This document shows, piece by piece, positions 17,571 through 25,119 of a DNA stretch of 64,000 nucleotides. Under the pieces are notes generated by a model. The model was not told where the DNA came from, made no database searches, and worked only from the letters and a program-made list of their open reading frames with translations. The number at the start of each line of letters is the position of its first letter. The stretch's first letter is position 1. Made by a program: the position numbers and the translations under genes. Source of the DNA: Micavibrio_A sp041655955 (GTDB lineage: Bacteria; Pseudomonadota; Alphaproteobacteria; Micavibrionales; Micavibrionaceae); assembly GCA_041655955.1 (NCBI GenBank), contig JBBAEN010000002.1, positions 806,001 through 870,000 on the forward strand. The letters are read 5' to 3'.

Positions 17571-18677
17571 ATGAAAACACGCGCAGCGATTGCTTTGCAG
17601 GCAGGCAAGCCTCTTGAAATTGTCGAGCTTGATCTGGAAGGCCCGAAGGAAGGCGAGGTTCTCGTTGAAATCATGGCGACGGGCGTTTGCCATACGGATG
17701 CTTTCACGCTTTCCGGCGACGATCCCGAAGGCGCTTTTCCGGCAATCCTCGGCCATGAAGGCGCCGGAATCGTGCGTGAAATCGGTGCGGGCGTTAAATC
17801 CGTTGCCGTGGGCGATCATGTAATCCCCCTCTATACGCCCGAATGCCGCGAGTGCGATTATTGCCTCCATCCAAAAACAAATCTTTGCCAGAAGATCCGC
17901 ACGACACAGGGGCAGGGGCTTATGCAGGACGGAACATCGCGTTTCTCCCTGAACGGAAAGCCCGTCCTGCATTATATGGGCTGTTCGACATTCTCCAACT
18001 TTACTGTGATGCCGGAGATCGCCGTTGCGAAAATCCGCAAAGACGCGCCCTTTGACAAGGTCTGCTATATTGGCTGTGGCGTGACGACAGGCATTGGCGC
18101 CGTGGTTTTCGATGCGAAGGTCGAACCCGGCTCGACGGTCGCGGTCTTCGGCCTTGGCGGCATCGGCCTGAACGTCATTCAAGGGGCCAGAATGGTCGGC
18201 GCGTCGCGCATTATTGGCATTGATCTCAATCCTTCGAAAGTCGAGCTGGCCAGAAAATTCGGCATGACCGATTTTATCAACCCGAAGGATGTCGATAACG
18301 TCGTGGATGCGATTATCGATCTGACCGGTGGCGGCGTCGATTATTCCTTTGAATGTATCGGCAATGTAAACGTCATGCGTCAGGCGCTGGAATGCTGCCA
18401 TAAAGGCTGGGGTGAAAGCGTCATTATCGGCGTGGCGGGTGCGGGGCAGGAAATTTCAACCCGCCCGTTCCAGCTTGTGACGGGGCGCGTATGGCGCGGC
18501 TCCGCTTTCGGCGGCGCGCGCGGACGCACCGATGTCCCGAAAATCGTTGACTGGTATATGGATGGCAGGATCAATATTGACGATTTGATCACGCATACCA
18601 TGCCGCTCGATGATATCAATAAGGCGTTCGACCTGATGCATGAAGGAAAATCGATCCGCAGCGTGGTGATGTATTAA
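17571..18677 (+). CDS. frmA: S-(hydroxymethyl)glutathione dehydrogenase / class III alcohol dehydrogenase
   Basis: A 368-residue zinc-dependent medium-chain dehydrogenase. The catalytic-zinc region (GVCHTDAFTLSG, GHEGAG), the structural-zinc cysteines (ECRECDYCLHPKTNLC) and the NAD-binding FGLGGIGLNVIQGA are all present. It oxidises S-hydroxymethylglutathione, formed from formaldehyde and glutathione, to S-formylglutathione with NAD. Start ATG 17571 has AAAGGAG just upstream. The next gene, 1 nt downstream, encodes the hydrolase for the product, so this is the glutathione-dependent formaldehyde detoxification operon. No FrmR-type regulator is adjacent. Confidence 0.92.
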   Translation: MKTRAAIALQAGKPLEIVELDLEGPKEGEVLVEIMATGVCHTDAFTLSGDDPEGAFPAILGHEGAGIVREIGAGVKSVAVGDHVIPLYTPECRECDYCLHPKTNLCQKIRTTQGQGLMQDGTSRFSLNGKPVLHYMGCSTFSNFTVMPEIAVAKIRKDAPFDKVCYIGCGVTTGIGAVVFDAKVEPGSTVAVFGLGGIGLNVIQGARMVGASRIIGIDLNPSKVELARKFGMTDFINPKDVDNVVDAIIDLTGGGVDYSFECIGNVNVMRQALECCHKGWGESVIIGVAGAGQEISTRPFQLVTGRVWRGSAFGGARGRTDVPKIVDWYMDGRINIDDLITHTMPLDDINKAFDLMHEGKSIRSVVMY

Positions 18678-18678
18678 A

Positions 18679-19521
18679 ATGAAAGAGATTGAAAGCCATC
18701 GTTGTTTCGGCGGGACGCTCTCCGTTTACGAACATGAAAGCAAGGCGCTCGGCTGCGCCATGCAATTTTCGATCTTTCTGCCGCCTCAGGCGAAAGACGG
18801 GAAAGTGCCTTTTATCACTTTTTTATCGGGCCTGACCTGCACGCATGAAAATTTTACGACCAAGGCCGGTGCTTATGCGGCGGCCTCCCGTGAAGGAATT
18901 GCGGTTGTCGCGCCGGATACCTCGCCGCGCGGTGAACATGTGCCGGACGATCCTGACTCCTATGATTTCGGCAAGGGCGCGGGATTCTATATCGACGCGG
19001 TGCAAGAGCCATGGGCCAAAAACTACCGCATGGAAACCTATATCGCGGATGAGCTGAACGATCTCGTTTGCAAAAACTTTCCAGTTGCCGGAGAAAAACA
19101 GGGGCTTTGCGGCCATTCAATGGGCGGGCACGGCGCGCTTACGCTTTACCTAAAATATCCCGATCTTTATAAATCCGCATCCGCCTTTTCGCCGATCGTC
19201 GCACCCGCGCAAGTGCCATGGGGCAAGAAGGCGTTTGCGGGCTATCTGGGCAATGACCCTGCATTGTGGGAAAAACACGATGCTTGCGCCCTTATGCGGG
19301 GCGCGGGAAACAGGGGGGCTTACCCCGCTATTCTCATCGATCAGGGAATGGCGGATCAATTTCTGGAGGAACAGCTCAAGCCGGATCTTTTTGAAGCGGC
19401 GTGTAAAGAGGCGGGCCAGCCCCTTATTCTCCGGCGGCGCGAGGGCTATGATCATAGTTATTATTTCATTCAGAGCTTTATGGAGGATCATATCCGCCAC
19501 CATGCTTCTATTCTGGCATAG
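18679..19521 (+). CDS. frmB: S-formylglutathione hydrolase
   Basis: A 280-residue alpha/beta hydrolase of the esterase D family. The family hallmark FLSGLTCTHENF and the nucleophile elbow GHSMGGHGALT (catalytic Ser) are clear, with the late catalytic His in YDHSYYFI. It splits S-formylglutathione to formate and glutathione, completing formaldehyde detoxification begun by the dehydrogenase whose stop is 1 nt upstream. Length is normal for the family (about 275-285). It starts at ATG 18679. Confidence 0.93.
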   Translation: MKEIESHRCFGGTLSVYEHESKALGCAMQFSIFLPPQAKDGKVPFITFLSGLTCTHENFTTKAGAYAAASREGIAVVAPDTSPRGEHVPDDPDSYDFGKGAGFYIDAVQEPWAKNYRMETYIADELNDLVCKNFPVAGEKQGLCGHSMGGHGALTLYLKYPDLYKSASAFSPIVAPAQVPWGKKAFAGYLGNDPALWEKHDACALMRGAGNRGAYPAILIDQGMADQFLEEQLKPDLFEAACKEAGQPLILRRREGYDHSYYFIQSFMEDHIRHHASILA

Positions 19522-19599
19522 GCGCGGTTACCGCTCTTGAGCGCCGTTCGCGCTTTGTAAAAAGAGGGTGAACGCTCTCCCTTCCCTTGATTTTGTATA

Positions 19600-19614
19600 T
19601 GTAATATTATAACA
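19600..19614. promoter_or_regulatory. Zur-like operator upstream of ABC/DUF3299 operon
   Basis: TGTAATATTATAACA matches the Zur core TGTTATANTATAACA known from proteobacteria at every defined position but one, as a near-perfect palindrome. It overlaps A+T-rich promoter-like sequence (TTGATT at 19587, TATAAC at 19608) 67 nt before the ATP-binding protein gene. Repression by zinc-loaded Zur is inferred from the match and from the His-rich transporter downstream. Confidence 0.6.
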
Positions 19615-19646
19615 GTTTCTTGCCGGCGGCAGAGCCGGCAGGAAAC
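19615..19646 (+). other. Long leader hairpin after the Zur-like box
   Basis: GTTTCTTGCCGGC (19615-19627) and GCCGGCAGGAAAC (19634-19646) form a 13-bp stem with a single mismatch/wobble and a 6-nt loop. It directly abuts the Zur-like box and lies 34 nt before the first start codon. No U-run follows. It could be a 5' UTR structure or the end of the preceding transcript. Confidence 0.55.
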
Positions 19647-19680
19647 ATGGTTACATTACGGACATTCTTGCGGGGCATCT

Positions 19681-20304
19681 ATGATATTCACGGGCGCTAA
19701 CCTTGAATTTAAAAGCGAAGGGCGCGTTATTTTTTCCCTTAAAGACTACCGCGCGGCAAAGGGGAAGCATCAGCTTCTTTTGGGGCCGTCCGGTTGCGGT
19801 AAGACGACGCTCATGAATATTCTGGCGGGATTGCTGAGGCCCGGCAGCGGGAATATTGCGTTTGAGGGACAAGATTATTCGCGGCTTTCCGATGGCGCGC
19901 TCGATCACTTGCGGGCGCGGAATTTCGGTTTCGTCTTTCAAAAACTACATCTCATAGGCCATCTGACGGCGGCGCAGAATATAGCGATCGCGCAGGAAAA
20001 ATCCGATCCGGAACGGGTTCATGCACTTATCGGCGATATGGGCCTGTCCGGCAAAGAAAGCCGGAAGGCGCGGGATTTAAGCGTGGGAGAGGCGCAGCGC
20101 GTGGCCATTGCACGGGCGCTCGCCAATAATCCGGCGGTTATCTTTGCGGACGAGCCGACATCCGCGCTGGACGATGCCAATACGGAGCGTGTTATGAATC
20201 TTCTTTTTGAACAGGCCGGAAAGACCGGCGCGACCCTTATTGTCGCCACGCACGATGCCCGCATCAAAGGGCGGTTCCATGACATAGTGGAGATGGCGGC
20301 ATGA
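19681..20304 (+). CDS. ABC transporter ATP-binding protein (LolD/MacB-type)
   Basis: A 207-residue nucleotide-binding protein with Walker A GPSGCGKTT, signature LSVGEAQRVAIARAL (unusual V in the LSGGQ position), Walker B VIFADEPTSALD and the His switch ATHD. The FVFQKLHLIGHLTAAQN segment is typical of the LolD/MacB/FtsE group, which powers mechanotransmission rather than simple import. It overlaps the permease gene by 4 nt. With the His-rich permease and the DUF3299 protein downstream, and a Zur-like box upstream, it likely energises a zinc-related envelope process. Specific cargo is unknown. Confidence 0.88.
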   Translation: MIFTGANLEFKSEGRVIFSLKDYRAAKGKHQLLLGPSGCGKTTLMNILAGLLRPGSGNIAFEGQDYSRLSDGALDHLRARNFGFVFQKLHLIGHLTAAQNIAIAQEKSDPERVHALIGDMGLSGKESRKARDLSVGEAQRVAIARALANNPAVIFADEPTSALDDANTERVMNLLFEQAGKTGATLIVATHDARIKGRFHDIVEMAA

Positions 20305-21557
20305 ACGATATGATATTGATCCTGTCATCCTTGAGATCGCGCTGGCTGGGCAGTTTGCTTTCGGTTTTCCTGACGGGGTTCGGGGTGATGCTTGCGCTGA
20401 TGCTTCTGCAGTTCGGTCACCATGTCCAAAGCCGCCTGAGCGCCGACGGGCAGGGCATTGATATTGTCGTGGGGGCAAAGGGAAGCCCGTTGCAGCTGAT
20501 TTTATCCTCCGTCTATCATATCGACATTCCGACCGGAAATATCCCTTATAAGGACGCCGAGAAATGGATGAAGCATCCGCAAGTCCGTACGGCTATTCCG
20601 CTGGCGCTGGGCGATAACTGGAAAGGCTTCCGCATCGCCGGAACGACGCCTGCCTATATAGGCCATTACGGCGCGGAACTTTCCCGCGGCCGCCTATGGG
20701 ACAGGCCGTTTGAGGCGGTTGCAGGCGCTTCCGTAGGGCTTAAGGCGGGTGAAATATTCACAGGCGCTCACGGCCTGATGGAGGGCGGCCACGGGCATGA
20801 CCATCATCCCTATGAAATCGTTGGCGTCCTAAAGCCTACGGGAACCATGCTTGACCGCCTGATCCTGACCTCGCTCGATTCCGTTTTGAATATCCACGGG
20901 CAGGGAGGCGTAGAATATGCGCATGACCATCACGAAGGGGAACGCGGCCATAGCCACGATCACGGGCATGGCCACCCGCATGATCATGACCATGACCACG
21001 ATCATGATGCGGAGCCGGAAATTACGGCCCTGCTGCTCACCGTAAAATCCCCGCTTGCCAAAATGAACCTGCCGCGCAGCATCGATCGTGAAAGCGCGCT
21101 GCAAGCGGCGAATCCCGCTCTGGAAATGGCGCGCTTAACGTCTATGCTGGGGCTTGGAACAAAGACACTTGCCGTGCTTTCAGTCCTGCTCGTAACAATT
21201 GCGGCTCTAAGCATTCTGACAGGCCTCGCGGCAAGTCTTGAGAACAGGCTCGGCGATCTCGCCATATTGCGCGCGCTCGGCTATTCCAAAACGCGCCTGT
21301 TCAAGATCATCGTGCTTGAGGGCATGATGATTGTCGCCATGGGGCTTGCCCTTGGCGTTCTATCGGGACTTGGCGGTTTTATCGTTATGATACGGGCCAT
21401 AGCGCCGCTGAGCGCAAGCGGCGCCGCCATCAGCTTCATGCCCGGGTTTTTTGCCGTGATTATGGCCGTCTTGCTTGCCGGGCTGATTGCGGCGATAATC
21501 CCCGCCATACGCGCTTCGCGGGTTGACGTGGCGCGGCGGCTTTCTCTAAGCGCCTAA
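20301..21557 (+). CDS. FtsX/MacB-like ABC permease with histidine-rich extracytoplasmic loop
   Basis: A 418-residue permease with the MacB/FtsX plan: one N-terminal membrane segment (about 14-36), a large periplasmic domain, then three C-terminal segments (about 287-312, 335-360, 385-405) ending in the family's PAIRASRVDVARRL. Inside the periplasmic domain are two histidine clusters, GHGHDHH near 163-169 and a run of about 30 residues (207-236) made mostly of His, Asp and Gly. Such runs bind Zn or other transition metals. It starts within the ATPase stop (ATGA) and is followed by the DUF3299 gene 9 nt later. The membrane plan is certain. Metal function is inferred from the histidines and the Zur-like box. 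Confidence 0.85.
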   Translation: MNDMILILSSLRSRWLGSLLSVFLTGFGVMLALMLLQFGHHVQSRLSADGQGIDIVVGAKGSPLQLILSSVYHIDIPTGNIPYKDAEKWMKHPQVRTAIPLALGDNWKGFRIAGTTPAYIGHYGAELSRGRLWDRPFEAVAGASVGLKAGEIFTGAHGLMEGGHGHDHHPYEIVGVLKPTGTMLDRLILTSLDSVLNIHGQGGVEYAHDHHEGERGHSHDHGHGHPHDHDHDHDHDAEPEITALLLTVKSPLAKMNLPRSIDRESALQAANPALEMARLTSMLGLGTKTLAVLSVLLVTIAALSILTGLAASLENRLGDLAILRALGYSKTRLFKIIVLEGMMIVAMGLALGVLSGLGGFIVMIRAIAPLSASGAAISFMPGFFAVIMAVLLAGLIAAIIPAIRASRVDVARRLSLSA

Positions 21558-21566
21558 AGGAATGGC

Positions 21567-22175
21567 ATGAACCGGAATAAAAAGAAAATATCCGGCAGGA
21601 CGGCCTTGAAACCGCTTCTTATCCTGCTGGCCGTGGGCGCGCTCCTTGCCCCGTACCTTTACAACAAAATCATGCGGTCTGGCAGCATGGGCGAGAGCCC
21701 GCTTGTCACCAGTGAAACCATGGAATCGGAACAGACATTTACGCTGGACGATCTTCTCTCCAATATCGATGAATTTATAAACCTGCCCGAAGGCGGCACG
21801 CCGTGGCAGATATTCGGGCAAACGGAGCAGCAGGAATATTCCTATAAGGATGCAGACGGTATGGATTGGGGCGGTGTGCGGCCGGTTTTTTCCGATGAGC
21901 TTAAAAAGCTGGACGGGCAGGAAGTCTTGATTCAGGGCTATATGTTTCCTTTGGAAAATGAAGAAAGGCAATCGCTCTTCCTGATCGGGCCGTTTCCGCT
22001 CAGCTGCCCTTACCATTACCACGTAACGCCTAATTTGGTTATCGAGGCGCATGCCGTACGGCCAATGAAATTTTCCTATGATCCGGTGAATATCAAAGGA
22101 AAGCTGGAGCTTGTCCCAAAGGACGACGAGTATAATATTTTCTACCGTCTGAAAGACGCCCGGCCCGCTTCATAG
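21567..22175 (+). CDS. DUF3299-family exported protein
   Basis: A 202-residue protein with an N-terminal signal anchor (LLILLAVGALLAPYLY). The C-terminal half (about 110-200) matches the DUF3299 pattern: VLIQGYMFPLE, FLIGPFPLSCPYHYHVTPN, VNIKGKLELV. The CPYHYH motif offers Cys and His ligands, so metal binding is possible. DUF3299 genes are commonly found beside MacB-like ABC genes in zinc-regulated clusters (recalled, not checked). Here it is the last gene of such an operon. Its biochemical role is not established. Confidence 0.75.
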   Translation: MNRNKKKISGRTALKPLLILLAVGALLAPYLYNKIMRSGSMGESPLVTSETMESEQTFTLDDLLSNIDEFINLPEGGTPWQIFGQTEQQEYSYKDADGMDWGGVRPVFSDELKKLDGQEVLIQGYMFPLENEERQSLFLIGPFPLSCPYHYHVTPNLVIEAHAVRPMKFSYDPVNIKGKLELVPKDDEYNIFYRLKDARPAS

Positions 22176-22187
22176 GAACGACAGCTA

Positions 22188-22207
22188 AGGGGATATTCTA
22201 TCCTCTT
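22188..22207. terminator. Weak inverted repeat between convergent genes
   Basis: AGGGGAT and ATCCTCT around a 5-nt loop lie between the DUF3299 gene and the convergent P450 gene. The stem has one G-U pair and no long U-run, so it is only a candidate bidirectional terminator. Confidence 0.3.
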
Positions 22208-22210
22208 CCT

Positions 22211-23599
22211 TCAAGCCGCCGGTCTGAACCATAATTTAATCTCTTTGTGGGGGCGGAGCGTTACGCGGCTGACCGGCTCTGGCTCGTTCTTTTGTGCCGG
22301 TTCAAGATTATAGGCGGAAACGATCGTCGCGATGATAAGCAGGGCTTCCTGCTGCGCGAATCCTTGCCCGACGCAAATACGCGGGCCTTTGCCGAAGGGC
22401 AGGTAGGAACAGCGGATGGATTCTTGCTGCGTTTCATCGTCCCAGCGATCGGGATCGAAGAGATCCGGCTCCGCCCATTGCGCGCGGTGCCGGTGAATGA
22501 GCCACGGGGAAACGGAAAGGACGGATCCTTTTTTAATGGAGCGGTCGCGAAGCATGCTGTCTTGCACCGGTTCGCGGGGCATAAAACCGACGGGTGGATA
22601 GAGGCGCAAGGATTCGCGAAAGACATTGCGCACCTGCTTGAAATGGCGGAGCATTTCATGCGTGATTTCGCCGCCGTCACGGATGGCGTTGACTTCCTCC
22701 CGCATGGCGGCCTGTAAATGCGGGCAGCGTGAAATAAGATAAAGCGACCATGTGAGGGCCGAGGCGGATGTTTCATGGCCCGCAAGGAACAACATCATGA
22801 CATGGTTGGTAAGTTCTCCAAGCTGAAAAGCCGCCCCCGTATCCGGCGCGCGGGCGTTAAGGAAGCTGCCGATAATATCATCCTTGTTCTCGCCGTGGTG
22901 ATGATAGGCGTTATAGCGTTCTTCGATAAGCGGCGCGAGGACGGCGCGTATTTTTTTTGCCGCTTTCCCCTGCCTGCTTTTTAAGAACAGGGAGGGCAGG
23001 CCATAGAGGCGGCAGGTGATGATTTTTTGCGTGTAGTCCTGATAGATGTTGAAATTCTCGAAAACATCATAGGCGTCCGCGCTGTCCAGCGTCCTTGACA
23101 GGATCGTCCTGAAAATAATATCCGCAGTAATATAGGTCATCAGGGGATCGATGCTGACGGGCCGGGATAAATCAGCCTGCCCAAGCCGCTTCATCATGGC
23201 GTCCGCCGCGGCCCGCATCGTCGGAAAAGACAGGCTGAGGCGCGTATGGGCAAAGGCGGGATTGATCATCTCCCTTTGCCGCCGCCATTCTGCGCCGTTC
23301 GATGTGAAGATGCTGTTGCCGAGCAGGGGGCAGAGAATTTCATGCTGGATACTGTGCTTGGGAAAGTCGTCATGGCGCTTTTCCATGATTTCTTTGACGG
23401 AGGCAGGCTCGTTGACAAGATAAAAGTCAAGCTTGCGCATGCGGACATAGCCGATGAGATTGTGATAGCTTTTTTCAAAGAGCGTATGGATCCATGAATT
23501 CCAGCCATAAAGGAAACGCCAGAAAGCGACCAGTTTCGTCTTATGCGGGCGGGGGTAATGCGGCGTGAATTTTTCGCTCTCAAGCATGGCGGCTGGCAT
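22211..23599 (-). CDS. Cytochrome P450
   Basis: A 462-residue heme-thiolate monooxygenase. The oxygen-activation helix LAGHETSAS (274-279 core), the K-helix ESLRLYPP (Glu329, Arg332), and the heme loop FGKGPRICVG with Cys409 as the iron ligand are all intact. No signal or membrane anchor is obvious, so it is probably soluble. The sequence is of the CYP4/CYP102-like class that often oxidises fatty acids. Substrate and redox partner are not visible. The 5' end overlaps the preceding hydrolase gene (start 23599, or 23587 with an 8-nt overlap), so the two are co-transcribed. Confidence 0.9.
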   Translation of the reverse strand: MPAAMLESEKFTPHYPRPHKTKLVAFWRFLYGWNSWIHTLFEKSYHNLIGYVRMRKLDFYLVNEPASVKEIMEKRHDDFPKHSIQHEILCPLLGNSIFTSNGAEWRRQREMINPAFAHTRLSLSFPTMRAAADAMMKRLGQADLSRPVSIDPLMTYITADIIFRTILSRTLDSADAYDVFENFNIYQDYTQKIITCRLYGLPSLFLKSRQGKAAKKIRAVLAPLIEERYNAYHHHGENKDDIIGSFLNARAPDTGAAFQLGELTNHVMMLFLAGHETSASALTWSLYLISRCPHLQAAMREEVNAIRDGGEITHEMLRHFKQVRNVFRESLRLYPPVGFMPREPVQDSMLRDRSIKKGSVLSVSPWLIHRHRAQWAEPDLFDPDRWDDETQQESIRCSYLPFGKGPRICVGQGFAQQEALLIIATIVSAYNLEPAQKNEPEPVSRVTLRPHKEIKLWFRPAA

Positions 23600-24701
23600 C
23601 CGTTTTTATTTTGTCTATATGGTCTTCCAGCGGCGCTGCTTCCAGCGTGATGGACGGGTAATTATAAGCCCCTAAAATATCGCTGCATTTCAGGTACAGG
23701 AAATGAAAATTGAATTTATCCCGGCGCAGGGTTTTATATTTATCCGGCGCATATTGCGTATGAAGGCGCGGCGAGGCGACGGTCAGGTTGGGCGGGAAAT
23801 CCGGCACGGTCTTATAAAACGGGCCGATAAGCGGGAAACAGGCGGGATCGCCGGCGGCACTGATATCGAGCCACGGGGTTTTGATGGTTTGCAGCCTTTC
23901 AAGCGCCTTGCGGATATGCCCGCCGCCCCGGTGCATGGTTACCATCTGGACAAACTGCCCAAGGCTCAGGATTTTCAATTTTCCCGTATCGGCGCCGCTT
24001 TCCATGACAAGATCGAGCGTTTCAATCAAAAGCGTAACGCCGTTGCTGTGGCCGATAAGAAGAATTTCATCATGCCTGTCCTCTCGCAAGGCTTTGATGA
24101 CGGCATCGGCGTAAGAGCGGCATCTTTGGCGGATGTCGCTGCTTTCCTCACTGCAAAGCCTGCGGTTGAAGGAAAATGTGTGGAGCAGCCATGTCGGCTG
24201 CCATTTGCGCGTCATAAAAAATAAAAAGGATGCGAGCGCAGGGAAGGCGCCGAGGCCCCATATCCATCCCGCAAGGCCGGCAATAACAAGCGATGCAACC
24301 ATTGCGGCGAGGATGGCCGCCAGCGGGTAGAGAAATGCCTTGACGGTTGCGGGCGCGATTTTGAACGCCTCGATCAGGCGTGAGCGCGTAAGATAGGACG
24401 CATAGGTCGCGGCAATGTCCCGCACGATATGGCTGCGCCTTTGCTTCCAGAGCGAGCGGACAATATCGTCCCAGCCCAAAAAAGCGTAATCGGTAATGCA
24501 GCTATCGTTTTCTATCACCCAGTCGGTGCGGTGCGGCGAGGCCGGGCAGCTTGCCCGCTCGGAAATCCCGGCGGCGGGGATGTTTTTCAGCGATGCGTAT
24601 TTTTCCGCTTCCTGCCGGTAGAGCCTGTAATAAAAGCTGCTGCCGCGCGGGTCGAAGCCGCTAATATAGAATATCTGGCGCCGGAATTTTTCCATGGACA
24701 T
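23580..24701 (-). CDS. Membrane-anchored alpha/beta-hydrolase-like protein (GHSNG)
   Basis: A 373-residue protein I cannot assign to a named family. It opens with FYISGFDPRGSSFYYRLY, a hydrolase-like first strand. Two adjacent hydrophobic segments span about 122-148 and 150-166. The nucleophile-elbow motif ILLIGHSNGVTLLIETL follows at 214-230, with Ser219 as predicted nucleophile. This suggests an integral-membrane esterase or lipase with its active domain in the cytoplasm. It is co-transcribed with the P450 gene and is divergent from a small phospholipase-A2-like gene, which together hint at lipid handling. Start 24701, or the inner ATG at 24695. Confidence 0.7.
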   Translation of the reverse strand: MSMEKFRRQIFYISGFDPRGSSFYYRLYRQEAEKYASLKNIPAAGISERASCPASPHRTDWVIENDSCITDYAFLGWDDIVRSLWKQRRSHIVRDIAATYASYLTRSRLIEAFKIAPATVKAFLYPLAAILAAMVASLVIAGLAGWIWGLGAFPALASFLFFMTRKWQPTWLLHTFSFNRRLCSEESSDIRQRCRSYADAVIKALREDRHDEILLIGHSNGVTLLIETLDLVMESGADTGKLKILSLGQFVQMVTMHRGGGHIRKALERLQTIKTPWLDISAAGDPACFPLIGPFYKTVPDFPPNLTVASPRLHTQYAPDKYKTLRRDKFNFHFLYLKCSDILGAYNYPSITLEAAPLEDHIDKIKTDASRHA

Positions 24702-24730
24702 GGTTATAGGTGCGTTATAGTTTCAAGACT

Positions 24731-25021
24731 ATGAAAAAAGAGCGCGATTACTGCCTTTTTATAGATTGCAGGAAATATAACAGGAATGCCGGCTGCCAGA
24801 AACATGATAATGCCTATGGCATCAATGGCGGCGGGACGGAAGCGGATCGCAAGCGCGCGGATCGCGCTTTCTATGATTATATGACCCGTGAGGGCGATAG
24901 TCTGGCATTGTTATGTTATATTGTCTGCCGCAGCTTCGGATGGCTGTTTTTTAACTATCACGGAAAGCCATGGAACGGACAGCTGGTGAAACGGCTGTTC
25001 AGATGCTATAAGCCGGGCTGA
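24731..25021 (+). CDS. Small protein with phospholipase-A2-like His-Asp motif
   Basis: A 96-residue protein from ATG 24731 (GTG 24710 is an alternative; neither has a clear ribosome site). It contains GCQKHDNAYG, then GG and R--AD-AFYDYM about 15-25 residues later. C-x-x-H-D-x-x-Y-G followed by an A-D helix is the layout of the calcium-dependent phospholipase A2 catalytic helix and its partner Asp. Five or six cysteines are present (YC, DC, GC, LC, VC, RC), and disulfides are possible if exported, though no signal peptide is seen. Lipase activity is inference from motif only. It is divergent from the membrane hydrolase gene, leaving about 30 bp between them. Confidence 0.55.
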   Translation: MKKERDYCLFIDCRKYNRNAGCQKHDNAYGINGGGTEADRKRADRAFYDYMTREGDSLALLCYIVCRSFGWLFFNYHGKPWNGQLVKRLFRCYKPG

Positions 25022-25119
25022 TTTATTGGGAATAGGGTGGTTTTTCGCCGCTTTTGGGATTGCAAGGGCCGCCGTTCCCGATATGCTGTGCCCCATTCAG
25101 GATATATTTATACAAAGCC

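Noticed and set aside
17505..18401. Antisense frame of 298 codons over the formaldehyde dehydrogenase gene
   Set aside because: Mirrors the codon pattern of the real gene; no domain recognisable.
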